From Antedon mediterranea (taxonomy: Eukaryota; Echinodermata; Crinoidea; Comatulida; Antedonidae), in contig NC_092675.1 of NCBI RefSeq assembly GCF_964355755.1, forward strand, positions 5,924,312-5,988,311: a DNA stretch of 64,000 nucleotides, written 5' to 3'. The notes under the pieces were generated by a model that saw only the letters and a program-made list of their open reading frames with translations, ran no database searches and had not been told where the DNA came from. Of this stretch, positions 23,518 through 37,900 are shown piece by piece; position 1 is the first letter of the stretch, and every line of letters starts with the position of its first letter. Position numbers and translations under genes: made by a program.

Positions 23518-26500
23518 ATGGCCTCTCAACTTTTGCAGTCTCCAAATGATTTTAAAAAGTATAGGTCGGTATTAAATTAATTATTATGTGTATTTTCTTA
23601 GGTAGGCTAAGTTATTCTAATAGTGTACTGCCTAGGCCCTCTTCCCTCTCTCTAGCCGAGGGAAATACTAGACAGCTCACCAACTAGGCTAGGCCTACAG
23701 ACAGCAGGATGACAGGCAGGGAGGCCAACAATGAATAGTGTTCATCGACCAGAGGCCTAGCTCGCCCACCGTGCTGCATAGAACCACAAATTCATGGCAG
23801 GCCAAAAAGGACAAATCTTGATCATATTCATTTCAACCTGCAAAGTGTTTTTATGTTAGGCCTATATGAATGAGCAATTTAAACGATTTACCCAACCGTT
23901 GGGCCTGTCGCACCAAAATCAGTCCGGGCCAAAATCGGTCCGGCGGACCAGTTTTGGCTGCCAAAATCAGTCCGGGGGACCATTTATGGCTGCCAAAACC
24001 TGTCCGGCCGGACCAATTTTGGCCGCCAAAACTGGTCCGGCCTGGATAAAATCATGTGAGTGTGTGGCAGGCCGAAATATGAGTGAACACCCAAGTCATG
24101 TTTTTAGATAAAATACATTTATTTATAGTATTTATCCGACAAGATAACTTACTAATATATATCATGGGATATTTTTCTAGCCATAAACAACTTAAAACAG
24201 CATCATAGGCCTAGTAATTCAATTAAAATCGACAGAAGAAAAGCCCGGACCGATTTTGGCAGTGGCGGACTACTTTTGGCCACAATTTTAGAGCTAAAAC
24301 TGGTCCGGCCGGACCGATTTTGGCTCCGGACCATATTTATCGTGACAGGCCAACTTCACTACTTACTATAGGCCTAGCCCTAGGGCATAATAGACTGATG
24401 ATAGATGTTATGCGCGATTTGAACGATTTGCGCAATTTAAAATTGCGCAAAGAATTCCTTGCGCAATTTGAATTGAAACATCTGTTTCAAATTGCGCAAG
24501 CAACGTATTAAATTGCGCAAGTAATCTGCAAATTGCGCAAGGTTTTTCGACAGATTGTGAAATCATGCACACCCATATTTTCATAGTAATTTCTAAGAAT
24601 GATTCAAAATTAAAGATAATATCGCATTTCCTTATTTTAGTAGTGAAAATATTGTTATTGTTAGCATACCGTCGAAGACCCGACAAAGGACCACAAAGGT
24701 GGTGTTCCCGGCGGGCGGCTAATACTACTCTAGCCAAAGATGCTCTCTAGCCTACTGTATGGCTATGTTTTGATAGCAGGTCTAAACGTTGGTGGCGGTA
24801 GACTATGTTTTGTATTACTACATTAATTTTTGTTATTTTTACATTTATTTTGATTTATTTTAAGTTGCAAATGAGTGATAATATTATTTAATTGTGTATG
24901 CCATTGATGTTGTGTATTATACACATGTTATCTTCGCATTTATTATGTTTCATTTTGAGTTATTAGTTTCTAATAAATTATCATTATTAACCGATCGTCG
25001 ACGTTAGCACGCATTCTGGTAGAATTCTGCTGCGCAATTTGACAATTTTACAAATTGTGCAGCGCAATTTGAAATTGCGCAAGGATTTTCTTGCGCAATT
25101 TGAAATTGCGCAAAAAATTCATTGCGCAATTTCATATTGCGCAAGAATTCTTTGCGCAATTTGAAATTGCGCAAGGAATTTTTTGCGCAATTTCAAATTG
25201 CGCAAATCGTTCAAATCGCGCATAACATAGATATTGCACTATGAAATTTCCTTTTAAAAAATGTTAAAGACCCCTTCCCTGCAATTTTGGACGTTTTTTG
25301 GAAAATAATACATATATATCACTTTAAAAACATTAAACCATGTCATTCCTTGTCTTAAATGTACGTTTTATGGTAAATTATGATAAAAAGTGAGAAACAA
25401 TGCACTACCTAAGTAGCTCGCGGCGATCGACCTCTCGTGGACGGTCTCAGGCCTAGCCTAGCTAGGCTTAGTTTTGTAGGCCTAGCTGGTAAACATCGGT
25501 AACGTACGAACATCGTACGCTAGCTATATACCTAGCCTGACGTTGTATAGTTGCTGCATTAATTATCTTTCTATTTTTGCCAGACTCCGTTGATACAAAT
25601 TGGGGAAAACCCGGTATTTTCGCTGAAAAGTTAGGAGTCTTCCATTTGTTTTGGCTTCACGATCGATCGAAAAGTGGGCGAATTACAGGTGAAAAACAAC
25701 AATATCAATCCGCGCGCAATGCATTTTGGGATTTATAGCGGGCCGCTATAATTATTAAAATCGATTTATTTTTCACATTTTTAACCGACGAAAAAAGTTA
25801 TCGCAATAGGACCATATAGTATTATTTTTACATTAAATATAGTTTGTGATCTTAAATTAGATCTAAAAAACGTAGGGAATGGGGCTTTAAATTGTTCTCA
25901 TTGTAATTTTGTTTCAGAATAATACAACTACCAAATAACCTAGTGGCAATAGTGATTTCTGATTTATCTTCTGATACCACATCTCGGAACACAACAACTG
26001 AACAAAAAAGAGACACCTGTTGCAGCAGTGACGAAGAAGTTGAGGAGGGCGCTGCAGATGGGGCTATCACCGATGAAGAGGATGGCGGGTCTGAGGTTGA
26101 GGAGGATGTAATGGATGATGAAATGAAAAGTGACAGTGATGATGAAATGATGCCACGTAAAAAGAAACTTAAAGGAGCGCAAGAAAAGTTGGTTAGTTTT
26201 TTTTAAATACAGTATTTAGATTCTAAGCTAATTTAATTCAATGCTTTTCAGGTATATTATTTTATTTTTTAGCTATGATATTAAATAAATTGTTGAAAGA
26301 AAATAACCTGTTTTTCTTTCAGGCTTCTGCAGCTCTGTGTGTTGGTATTGGCAGCTTTTCTGATCCACCTGACATCCCTGGACTAGCACACTTTCTTGAA
26401 CATAGTATGTTTCATTGAAAAATGTACCAATATTTGAATTATTATTTATATTGTATACATAGACAATTGTAAACTTCTACTACAATAGATGTAAAGCTCT

Positions 26501-28874
26501 GTCTACACTATCAAACTTTATAGGACAAAAAAATGTGATGTGTCCATACATGGACCTGATGTCATATTACTACCATATTTGGGCGCATCACACTTTTTTG
26601 TCAAACTAGTTTGATAGTGTGTAGACAGAACTTTGCAATCCTATTGTGTTAAAAGAATCATGTCAACATTATTTTACTGCAGTAACATACAATCACTACA
26701 ATAAACAGTGCATAATGATTACTCTAAAAAGGGTTAAAGAGAAAAAAATGTTATTACTGCAGTAGAATAATTTTGACAAGTCCCTAAGTTTACAAAAACA
26801 AAGCATAGCACAGAAAACATGTTCCTTTCATATCATATTTCCAGTGGTATTTATGGGAAGCAGTAAATATGAAGATGAAAATTCATTTGATGCCTTTATC
26901 AAACGTCATGGTGGAAATACAAATGCTTCAACTGATTGCGAAAGAGTAAGTTAATGTGTTTGAGAGTTTATATTCAAAACAAACACTCTATGACACATGT
27001 GACCACCCCAGCATTACATTCATGCTTCTGTTATTTACCTACCTCAGGCCTTGTCTTTTAAGGTGAGCAAGTGCGATCACTCACCTAACACACTCTTAAA
27101 CTGCCCTTGAGGAGTGCGATTTACAACACGGCTAAATTTGGTAAACTTCTACACACCAAAATACAAACGGCACACCTACAGCACCCCTGAATGTATTGAG
27201 GAGTGCAATTTGTAGCACACCTATAATTTTCAAAAGACAAAGCCTGCTACCTATTCACCCTACACAATACAGAAACAATTCGTCATTGAATTTAAACATA
27301 ATTGTCCTATTTAGTTTTCTATTACAGTAGAACCCCTTAAGAGGACACCTTCGGTACCCAACAAAGTGCCCCTTTAGAGGTGTCCTAAAGGAGGGATCCT
27401 GCTGTATTTATTATGCCACACTCACAGTAACTGTATCTTTGTCATTTTATTGGTTGATTTATAACATGTGTTGTCATTTATTTGGTTTAAGATCAAAATG
27501 TATCCTTGCCATTTTATTGGCATATTTCATATTTAATGCTGTTGATTATTGTGTTTTTTTAAATTGTAAAAAATACTAAAGAACATTCATCTTTTTTTTA
27601 AATTTATGAGTCGTTTAACTCGCCCTTGTTGAATAGAATCTTTCAACTTTCAGGTTGAATTTTCTTCCTATATTCAACTAATAAACTTTTAAATGTTTTG
27701 TCTCAAGAGGTCATCCTGAATAATAATGTTTGCTTTTGTTTCAGACGGAATTTGAATTTGAGATTAACAGTAGTTTCTTGTGTGAAGGGTTGGATCGTTT
27801 TGCTCAGTTCTTCATCTCGCCATTGATGAAAGAATCTAGTACAGATCGTGAACTAGAGGCTGTTGATAGCGGTAATAACATGTTTAAAACATATAACTAT
27901 AATAAATTAGTATTATTCTCAGTATTCTGTTTTATGAAAAAGGCATTTTGAAGTCATTTTGATAGTCTATCTATACTTAAAGCAATAGCATTGGTAATGC
28001 TTTTGTATATCTGGATAAACTATGTCAAGTACAGTATGCGATTACCCCTTAACAAATGGAATAATCCACTTAACCTGAATAATTTTAGGGATTCAAACAA
28101 TATTGAAATATACTTTTTTCACTTTTTTGTAACAAATATACAGTCATATAAAAGCTCACATATTTTATATTGAAATTCACAATTTTCAATTACAGAATTT
28201 CAAATGAGTCTTCCAGCAGATCATTTTCGTAAACAGCAATTATTTGGTTCTTTCACTAAAGAAGGTCACCCACTTGGAAAATTTATGTGGGGTAGGTATG
28301 CTTTCACAAGTCAATTTTGGACTACTGTGTATGGTATGGAAATGGCTTATTAATTCCAACAACAAAAATTACTTACTAATTGTGCCCAAATATGGTAGTG
28401 ATATGCCCAAATATGGTAGTGATATGACATCATCATGTCCGGTCCATATATGGGCATATCACATTTTTGTCCCATAGTGTTTGATAGTGTAGACAGAACT
28501 TAAGAAGACTATGGACAAATATAAATGATACACCTTCTTTTGTAGGTAATAGTACAACATTAAAGGCTGATCCAATTAGCAAAGGTATTGAGGTACATAA
28601 GAGACTTCAGGAATTTAGAGAGAGAATGTATTCCAGCGATTATATGACTCTTGCTGTACAATCACCAGGTGAGAAAGATAAAATTCATTAACCTCAGGGG
28701 TTTTCATTTCGTACTGTAGTTAACCTGGTGAATTTGTGTCTCCTTTTAACAATGTTAGTTGCATTTGAGCGAGTGAGTGGCCAAGCGGTTAATACAGTGG
28801 AACCGTAATTACGTAGCCTTAACGTCATTAAGGGTCCAAGGCTCACTCGTTCCATGGTTCTGGTGGTAGAACAA

Positions 28875-28908
<34 letters not shown>

Positions 28909-31900
28909 AGTGTACACATCTAGCTCTTGTACACTTTAAAGAACTTAGTACATCTTTCAAGACGAGTAGAGGCTTACCCCGGTGTACTGGTACACACACA
29001 TCCACTAATCATGACTGGGCCCTCTGGAAGACCAGTCTTTGACTAAAGAGGTCACCCAGTATAAATAAATGATAAATAAGTCCTCCACAGACTTAAGTAA
29101 TTTTACAAACTGCAAAATTCTATTCATCTTTAAATCTGAATTCAAATAAATAGAGTAATAACACACATACATCAACTTCCTAGAGAGACGGTTAAGGCAG
29201 ATCTTTGCCTTCGCTATCAATGCACCATTTTGCTTTGCTAGTTCACTAGTTACATATTGATTTGCACTCCAATCGGTTTGGTTTTCAGAAAGCTTGGATA
29301 CATTGGAAGAGTGGGTTAGAGAATCTTTTTCAGACATTCCATCAAAGTTAGTAAAGATATTTTATTATAAAATCATGTTTTCTTTTAAAGGCTAGATTCA
29401 GAACAATCCAAATAATGGGAAGTGTGTTTCATGCAATAATTTTTTTTTTTTCAGTGGTCTTCCAAAGCCTTCGTACTCTATATACCCAGATCCCTTTGTT
29501 CCAGAAAAATTTCACAAATTGTACAAAAGTAGGTATGACAAATATATTGTAAGCTAAAGGAGTTATGTTTGGCCCTTGTTTGTTTTTTCTGACTGGAAAC
29601 AAAATCTACAAACAGCAAATGTTTCTGAATGGATAATGCTACTGTAGGTGGAAAGTGTCTGGGAAAAAAGGTTAAGTGGAAAGGTTCTGGACAATAAGGC
29701 TAGGTGCACAGAACTATCTAGGTTCTTATGTGTTGACATACCACACATCATACACATTGATAAAGTATTGGTTTGCAGACATCATTTAACTTTAATTTGT
29801 GCTGCAATTGTTTAAAGAGCTATCTAGTAATTTCATTTCATTATTTATTCGGTCTATTTCAGTATGTACATAGCAAAAAAACTGAAATTGGGGAGACCAG
29901 GGCCAACCTAAGCGAACTTAATCACTGTAGCTGAGCCGGTTGACCCAACCCCAAAGTCAGTTTACACTACATAAAGACAAAATACAGTTAAAGCGAATCA
30001 AAATGAATGTGAACTTTTTTAATGAAGGCTTCTAGGCTTTCTAGGACAGCAGCATCAAGACATAATCTTAGCTACTGTATTAAGTTCTCAATTCTTTTCC
30101 TCTAGTCATACCGGTCAAAGATGTAAACCAATTGGAAATAACCTGGACCTTTCCTTGTTTGTTTAAAGACTATAAGTAAGTAGTATAACAGATTTTATAT
30201 GTGGAGATACAGAATTTGCCGATAATAATTTATTTGTTTTTAGGCACATTGTGTTAAAGATGTATTGTCCTCCTAAAAAAATAATTGTTAAAAATTGTTC
30301 TGTTGAATATGCCATTTTAATGTCACATAATAGTTATCCACTTTTACGAAAACTTAGATCGAAAAAATAGTCAAATTGGCTGGGAGCCAATTGAATTTAA
30401 CCATTTATTTTGTCATTTTATAAGTGAAAACAATATTTTGTTCTGTTGTTTTTTATTAAAACTACAAAATAACCAATTCAAAGTCTGATTTAATTATTCT
30501 TCATTTTTAATGTTTTTGGGGGACAATACGTCTTTAAATCTTCTATTTGCTTAACAATAAAAAATAACAGAAAATTAAGAAAATACACATTATATATGCT
30601 TCAATGTTTTTTTCAGATGTAAGCCATTACAATATTTATCATGGTTAATAGGTCATGAAGGGAGAGGCAGTATTCTAGCTAGGCTCAAGAAAAGGTTGGT
30701 AATATACAGTATTGTTCATATAATAAAAATGTTCATAAAATGGAATGTTATATAAACAGTAATAATTGATCTCTTATACAAGATATTAAATAACATGCCT
30801 TCTGTATTCTTTTAACATGGACCAAAATATAAAGTAGTGAGCCCTCTCACTTCGAATAATGTTTTACCTGATATATTTTGTCAAGCACTTTCTTTTATTT
30901 ATTTTTTAAGGTCCCTGGCTCTGAAGTTATTTAGTGGCAATGATGGAACAGGTTTTGAATACAACCAGACATGTTCAATATTTACTATTAATGTTGAACT
31001 ATCTACAACAGGATTAACTAATATTGATGAGGTATAAATTTTATATTTATTTTTATTTTAAATATGTATTTTATTATAGTATCTAATTTGTGTATTTCTA
31101 TTGAATCTGTTGAATACACTTCATAAATCTATTCCTATTCCTATCAACCCACCCTTATTAAATTATAAAATGTATTTCTTTGTTAGGTTATATCCACAAT
31201 CTTTCAATATATCAAGATGTTGCAAAAAGCTGGGCCACAGAAGAGGTAGGTGCAAATCTGAAAATCAATGGAGGCTAGTGCAAAAAGACCAAAATGTAAA
31301 CCGTAAATCTATAAATAGTAACCCACACTCTAATAGTAACCCCCCTTCTATAGTAACCCTGCTTCTAATAGTAACCCTCCTTATAAGTCAATCTATCATA
31401 ATAACCCACTACTCTAATAGTAACCCATGGGGTACTATTAGAGTCACAAAAACTTATGATGCAGCCGTACTTAAATAAGGAGATAATGCATGTTGATCTC
31501 GAGAGTGGAGAAGGATTGAGTGTTTTTGAGTTTATAAAAATAACCAAATTTGTTTATTCGTACTGTTTTATTATTTTGCTATGAGTTGCTGACCGGAAAA
31601 GTTAGGGGTGGGTTACTATTTTCAGATGCCTAATTTAAAATTCCACTACTCAAATAGTAATCACGCTTCTAACCCCGCTTCTAACCCACCCTAAAAAACA
31701 ATCAAAGAATAATAACCCAGGGTTACAATTAAAAGATTTACGGTAAAAAAAAATAGCCTTTAATTAGATTTATAATTTCACTACTCATAATACTATATTG
31801 AAATTATACCTTTATAATTTTAATACTGTAAAATATAACTTTGTATTTTTTAGAATATTTGATGAGATAAAAACAATAGATGACAATGCTTTCAGATTTC

Positions 31901-34900
31901 AAGAAGAGGTAGGCCGAGTGAATTAGATAGTAATATTATTTGTAGATAACTGTGTTCATGGGTACCTTTGATTTAGTTAAAAGAAATAATCTTTTCCAAA
32001 TATCAGTTAAAACATAGTGAAAATATACATTGGTTGCCATATACAACTCTGTTTTTTATTTTCCGTCATGTTCATGCATATGTTTTCTATTTGATTTGAA
32101 CTTCTACTATGAAACACTACGCCCATTTTTGTCTGGCCACTGGACCTGACTCGGACCTCAGTGTGAATATAGCTTTACTCTGGAGATTTGAATATCAGAG
32201 TGCTTATTGGGATTAGGTGTTTACCTTTCCTGTATCATTCGATCAAGTTGCTGTGGCAGCCTAGAGACGCAACAAAGGATGTACGAGCAACACAAGCAAG
32301 TTGACCAATGACAAGCCACTGTTCGAATAACCCATCACTTGTGATTGGTCAAATCACTTATGTTGCGTTTTGTCCTTGGGTTGTGTCTCTAGTAAGAACC
32401 AATCTTTATACAACCCAGCGTGTGAAACTAGTATACTGGAGGAAACCTCTTCCAGAAAGATGTACAATGTTTTTTAAGTACACACTCGATTCCCACATGA
32501 TGTACAAGGGACCTATGGTTTAACATCTATGAAAACTTATCTAATATTTGTCTATCATATGTAGATGGACGCAGTTGATAATGTTGAGCTGATTGCAGAT
32601 AATATGCAAGAGTACCCAATGGAACATTATCTCACCGGTCACCAGCTTACGTTTGAGTATGATCCAAAAGTAAGTGTATTATATTGTAATTCTGTTGATT
32701 GTCCTAGGCGCCAACCAGGTGCTGATCAGCCTTATACACTTGTCAATTGTATGACACACTATACGACCTCAGAGGTGCGTCATGGTATACATAAGGTGTG
32801 ACATACATCGGACAAATGACGCACATCTCCCGTGGCCATATAGTGTGTCACAAGTGCGTAACACTGAACATATGGTAAACATGAATTACTGTTTACATTT
32901 GTTTGCTAATATCTCTGCACAATGTTCCAACTTATTTGACTATTCCTTTCAACAAACACAATATAAAAGACAGAAATTGGAGGGCGTGAGGTGAGTACAG
33001 ATATCACTTCCATAACATAAAAAACAAATTACATGGACAATTATTACACAAACTTGATTAAGAATTATGAGTTTATACAAGACTGTAGTGTTATATTATA
33101 AAGAATATTATTTATAATTAAAACAATTTACTTATAAATTAATATAAATCAATTTTAATTTCTTTAGGTGATAACTGAGTGTCTGTCCAGTCTGACGGCT
33201 GAAGCTGCTAATTACTTGATGTGGTCAAAATCATTTCAATCATGTGATCAAGTGGAGCCATGGTATCAGACTGCCTACGGGATTGAACAAGTGCCTTCAA
33301 AATGGATACAAGACTACCATGGTAAAATTTTTTTTTTTATTGAAAGCTGATCTTCAATTGGTAAAACTATGCCTTCACATTTTATATGTAATCATGAAAT
33401 GTTACTACTTTGGATATCTAAAGTTTTGTCTACTTTGACAACAAAATGTGATGTGCCCATAATGGACAAGATGATGTCATATCACTACCATATTTGGAAA
33501 TATCACTACCATATTTGGACACATCACACTTTCTTTTGTCAAACTAATTTGATAGTTATAGACAGAGCTTTAAATGGGATATAAAGGAGTTTTCTTTTAT
33601 TTTGACAGATAGTGAAATTCATCCTGATGTGCACCTACCTGCTCCAAATATTTTTATTGGTAAGTTTTAAAGCAATTGTTTTTAAAAAATATAAAAAACT
33701 TGCACTGATGAAGAGCTAGTGTTGCCCAAAAACTCTGCAAATTTTCTGGCAGTTTTACTTAGTTTTGATTTAGCTTTTCGTTTATTTTATTCTGTATCTC
33801 CATTGAAATCCAGCCAACACTTTTTGAGTAATTTGCCTTGCAATTAAATATAAAGAGTGGATGCTGGGAAAATCAGGCCTACACATTAGATTACTTACGT
33901 GATGGTAGCCACCATTTAAATATGCTTAATGTATTTCAAATATATTTTAATTCACATTCACATGTTTATACAGTGTATATTAACTTTGTCAGAATTGATA
34001 AACAATGCAGGAACCTGAAAACTTATTAACATACATACCACGTAAGAAGCTGATCAAATATTATATTGAATTGAGAATACGAAATGGAAATCAAAACAAA
34101 ACCAATTATTCTAATATAATACATTATATGTATTCAAGATTATTATATTGTCTATATTAATGATCTTAAAGCTCAGGTACAGGCATGAAATTTTAATAAC
34201 ATTGTTGGTTAATTGTACATAAATCAAATATTTGTAACGGAAATCAAGACAAAAAAACATGAATTTCCATTAATATCGTCAAATACAAAATTTGGCAAAA
34301 TTCTTCCATAAAAACCAGGGAAGACTTTTTTTCAGTAGTTAGGTGGTTAACCTAATGTAATAACATGTCTGGTGACTCCCTAGAAGGTGAAAAAAGATGG
34401 TGGATTTACGGTGGATAATTTTTGCTATAGCATGAAAATAAAAATCTGAAGTTGAATCAAAATACCAGAAATGTAATATTCAAGTTATATTACCTATATT
34501 TAGTCATCTGATAACATTTTTTACCACACCGTTTAGTTTTCATAGCTTTTTAAAATGCCTCTCTCTATTTACAAAATTTGTGTACAAAAGAATAGAGATT
34601 TTACTGTGTAATTTGAACTATCCCCCCACTGATAAGAAAGTGCTTATTTTCAACAAGCTTGTGTAACACAAATAAAATCCCAAAAATTATGAAACATAGG
34701 GGAAACTATAGATCGATAATTATTGGAATGTATGATCAATAGAAATGTTTTGCCTGCACCTGGCCTTTAAACCTATACAAACAATACAGTAAAGCTCTGT
34801 CTACACTATCAAACAAATGTGATGTGCCCATATATGGACATGATGATGTCATATCACTACCATAGACAGAACTTAATACTTGTTTCAATTTTTAGCTGAT

Positions 34901-37900
34901 GATTTTAATTTAAAAGTCGCAACCAATCAACATCCAATAAAAATACTGGATTCAGACAAAGGATGTGTATGGTACAAGAGTGACCGGAAGTTCAAAATAC
35001 CAAAAGGTAATGAAAAACAGTTTCATACTATGATTGTATAAAAGTATATAAAAGCAGTGACAAATTAAAAAAAAATATAATTGTATTATTAATTGTAAAA
35101 CAATAATTTAAAGTAAAGTAAATAAACAAAATTAGCCTTTTTTTTAACGTCTCAATGCCTGATTAATTATGAAGATATAAATTACATTAAATTAAAGCTT
35201 AGTCTACACTATCAAACTTTATGTGACAAAAAATTGTAATGTGTCCATTTATGGACATGATGTCCTATCACTACCATATTTGACCATGTCTCTACCATAT
35301 ATGGGCACATCACATGTATCACATACAGTTTGATAGTATAGACAAAGCTTTAGTTTACCATTGTGTATATTTGTTTAGGATTCATCTATGTGTACTTAAA
35401 AAGTGAGCTAGTGAACCAGTCAGCAATGCATCTGTGTCTTTTTGACTTCTTTGTTACCCTCCTTGAGCATAACATGAATGAGGTAGCGTACAACGCCGAA
35501 GCTGCCGAGTTAAACTACAGTTTCCGTACGGAAGAAACCGGCTTAGTTATCAGGATGAGCGGATTTAATCATAAGCTTTATGTAAGTAGTTGGCAGAGGT
35601 AATAGTGTATGAGTTGAATGGACCACGAATGACTACAAACCATTCATATTGATTAATGTTGCAGTTTAGCCTCTAAATCTATACTACTATTACTAACAAA
35701 ATATACTAGCATAATTATGACATTTAAAAATATTGATTACTACTTGTGTTGAAAATGGCAGCGATTGTGAACCTTGTTGATTTGTATGGAAGGCTCAATG
35801 AGTAAAGATTACTTACAAATTTGGATAAAATACAAAGCACAATCCTATGCAATTTTTTCCCTCTGTGCCCAGTGGCTTAACGCAGAGGCCCCTGGTTTAG
35901 GAAACCGAAGTGGCCCTAGGTGTTAATTGCTTTTTTTAGCATATTTTAGTTTCTGTTTTTTCATCTGGGCACTGCTCAGGGGCCTCCTAAAGCTGCAGGC
36001 CCCTGGGTTTAGCCAGTGAGCGCTCATAGCTGTTGCAGCACTGATCATGGCAACAGCAAAAATAGTAACGCTACCCAAACTTCATGCAAATCTTTATTTT
36101 TCAGTTACTGTTTGATACAATTCTTGACCACATTGCAAACTTCTCTGTTGAAGATTTAATGGACGCTGTGATGGAGGCTATGCTACAATCATATCACAAT
36201 CACATTATAAAACCAAGTAAAACAAACCAGTAAGTATAAATACTACTTAAGCTTGGTTCCCACTAGAACGTAAGGACGTAAACGCAACACAAGCGTTTTA
36301 ACCAATGACAAGCGAAGTTATAGACAGTTAGCAATCACAAGCGAATGTGATTGGTCAATTCACTTGCGTTGCGTTACGTCCTTGCGTTGCGTCGCTAGTG
36401 GGAACCACGCTTAATAATACTAATTACCAACAATATACTGAACTTGTAAACTGTATACAGGAACCCTAAACAGAAAATATTGAAAATACCGTCGTATTAT
36501 ATGATGATAAGAATAAGAATACTAGTATGACGGTGTGTAGTTTAAGTTCTATTTATTTGTTGTTAGCCAAACCGTTCAATTCAAATGTAAATGTTTTTTA
36601 TATGTTTACAAATGAAAATAAATAATACTTACTTAACCTTAAATTTAAAGACAGCATAAATGATTATCATATAGCTCTAGAACGAAAACCTTTCTATTTT
36701 TTATTTGTTATTTGCAAAAAAAATGCATGCTTATCTATTTATCATTGATTATTATCGTCGTAGTGTAAATGGGCCTTAAACCCTAGAAAACTTTGGGTAC
36801 CTCTTGTACTTTTCATCCACCCCTATTACCCCTGTGATACCCACCCCTACTACATATTAATTTGTTTCTTTATTTTTCGTACCATTTTTACAACAGTTAT
36901 TTTGATTGATGAAAATCTTATTTTATTCTAGTGACATTCGACTGCAAATCTTACAAAAGGTTAAATGGATCCCATTAGACAAGAGGAAAGCCTGCCCTCA
37001 GGTTACCAAGGATATGGTGCAACAATTTGCTGCCGACTTCAGAAAGAAAATGTTTGTGGAAGTTCTCGTACAAGGCAACTATACGCAACAGGTATATACA
37101 GATAATTTTCAAAATAAAAATACAAATTAGTACAAACATTCAGTTATTTCAGTAGTTAGTATAGTGTTAGAGTAAACTATTATTTATTTATGGCCAGCTT
37201 TACTTAATATAGGTAACATTTTGAAACAATAAATCTTTACTATACTATATTAAAACGTAAATACCCGCACCAGCGCGAACCCCATCCCTTCCCTCTTTGT
37301 GGAGGTGGTTTAAATGTTGTTTAAAACTCCCAGTACAATTTTGTTCATTTTGATACCCCATGTTAATGGATGTTTGTTTGTTTGTTTGTTTGTTTGTTTC
37401 CATTCACAACAAATAAAAAACATTAACATACATAAATATTCATTACAAAAATGAAAGAATGGGTGTAAAGGCCAATTTACACAGATATTTGACAAGCAGT
37501 AACTGTAATAAAAATATAGAATCTATCACATTAAAAAGATTCATTTGGTTGGTATTACAAGTAAAATATAATAGTTAATTATATCTGAACCGTAACTGTA
37601 ATAGTAAACAACACTTTGAGAAAGCCAACTGATAGTTGGCGAAACGTCGGGTAAATAAAATAATCGTTATTTACTATTACTAATTACGCTTCAGATATAA
37701 TTAACTATTATATTTTATAGAATCTATGTTATTCCTTCTGACCATTTACACACAACACGGGGTGGATGGGCGTTTTCCACTCGGATAAGATGCAGATTCT
37801 ACATGGGAAAAGCCACATGGTTTTCAGCTTACCGTTATTGCTTGTCTGTGTAAATTGGCTTTTACAGTAAAAATGTGTTTAGTTTACAAACTGTCTCTCT

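Noticed and set aside
24408-24750. Overlapping open frames of 61-109 codons
   Set aside because: They run through the TTGCGCAA fold-back element and encode only repeat-derived sequence.
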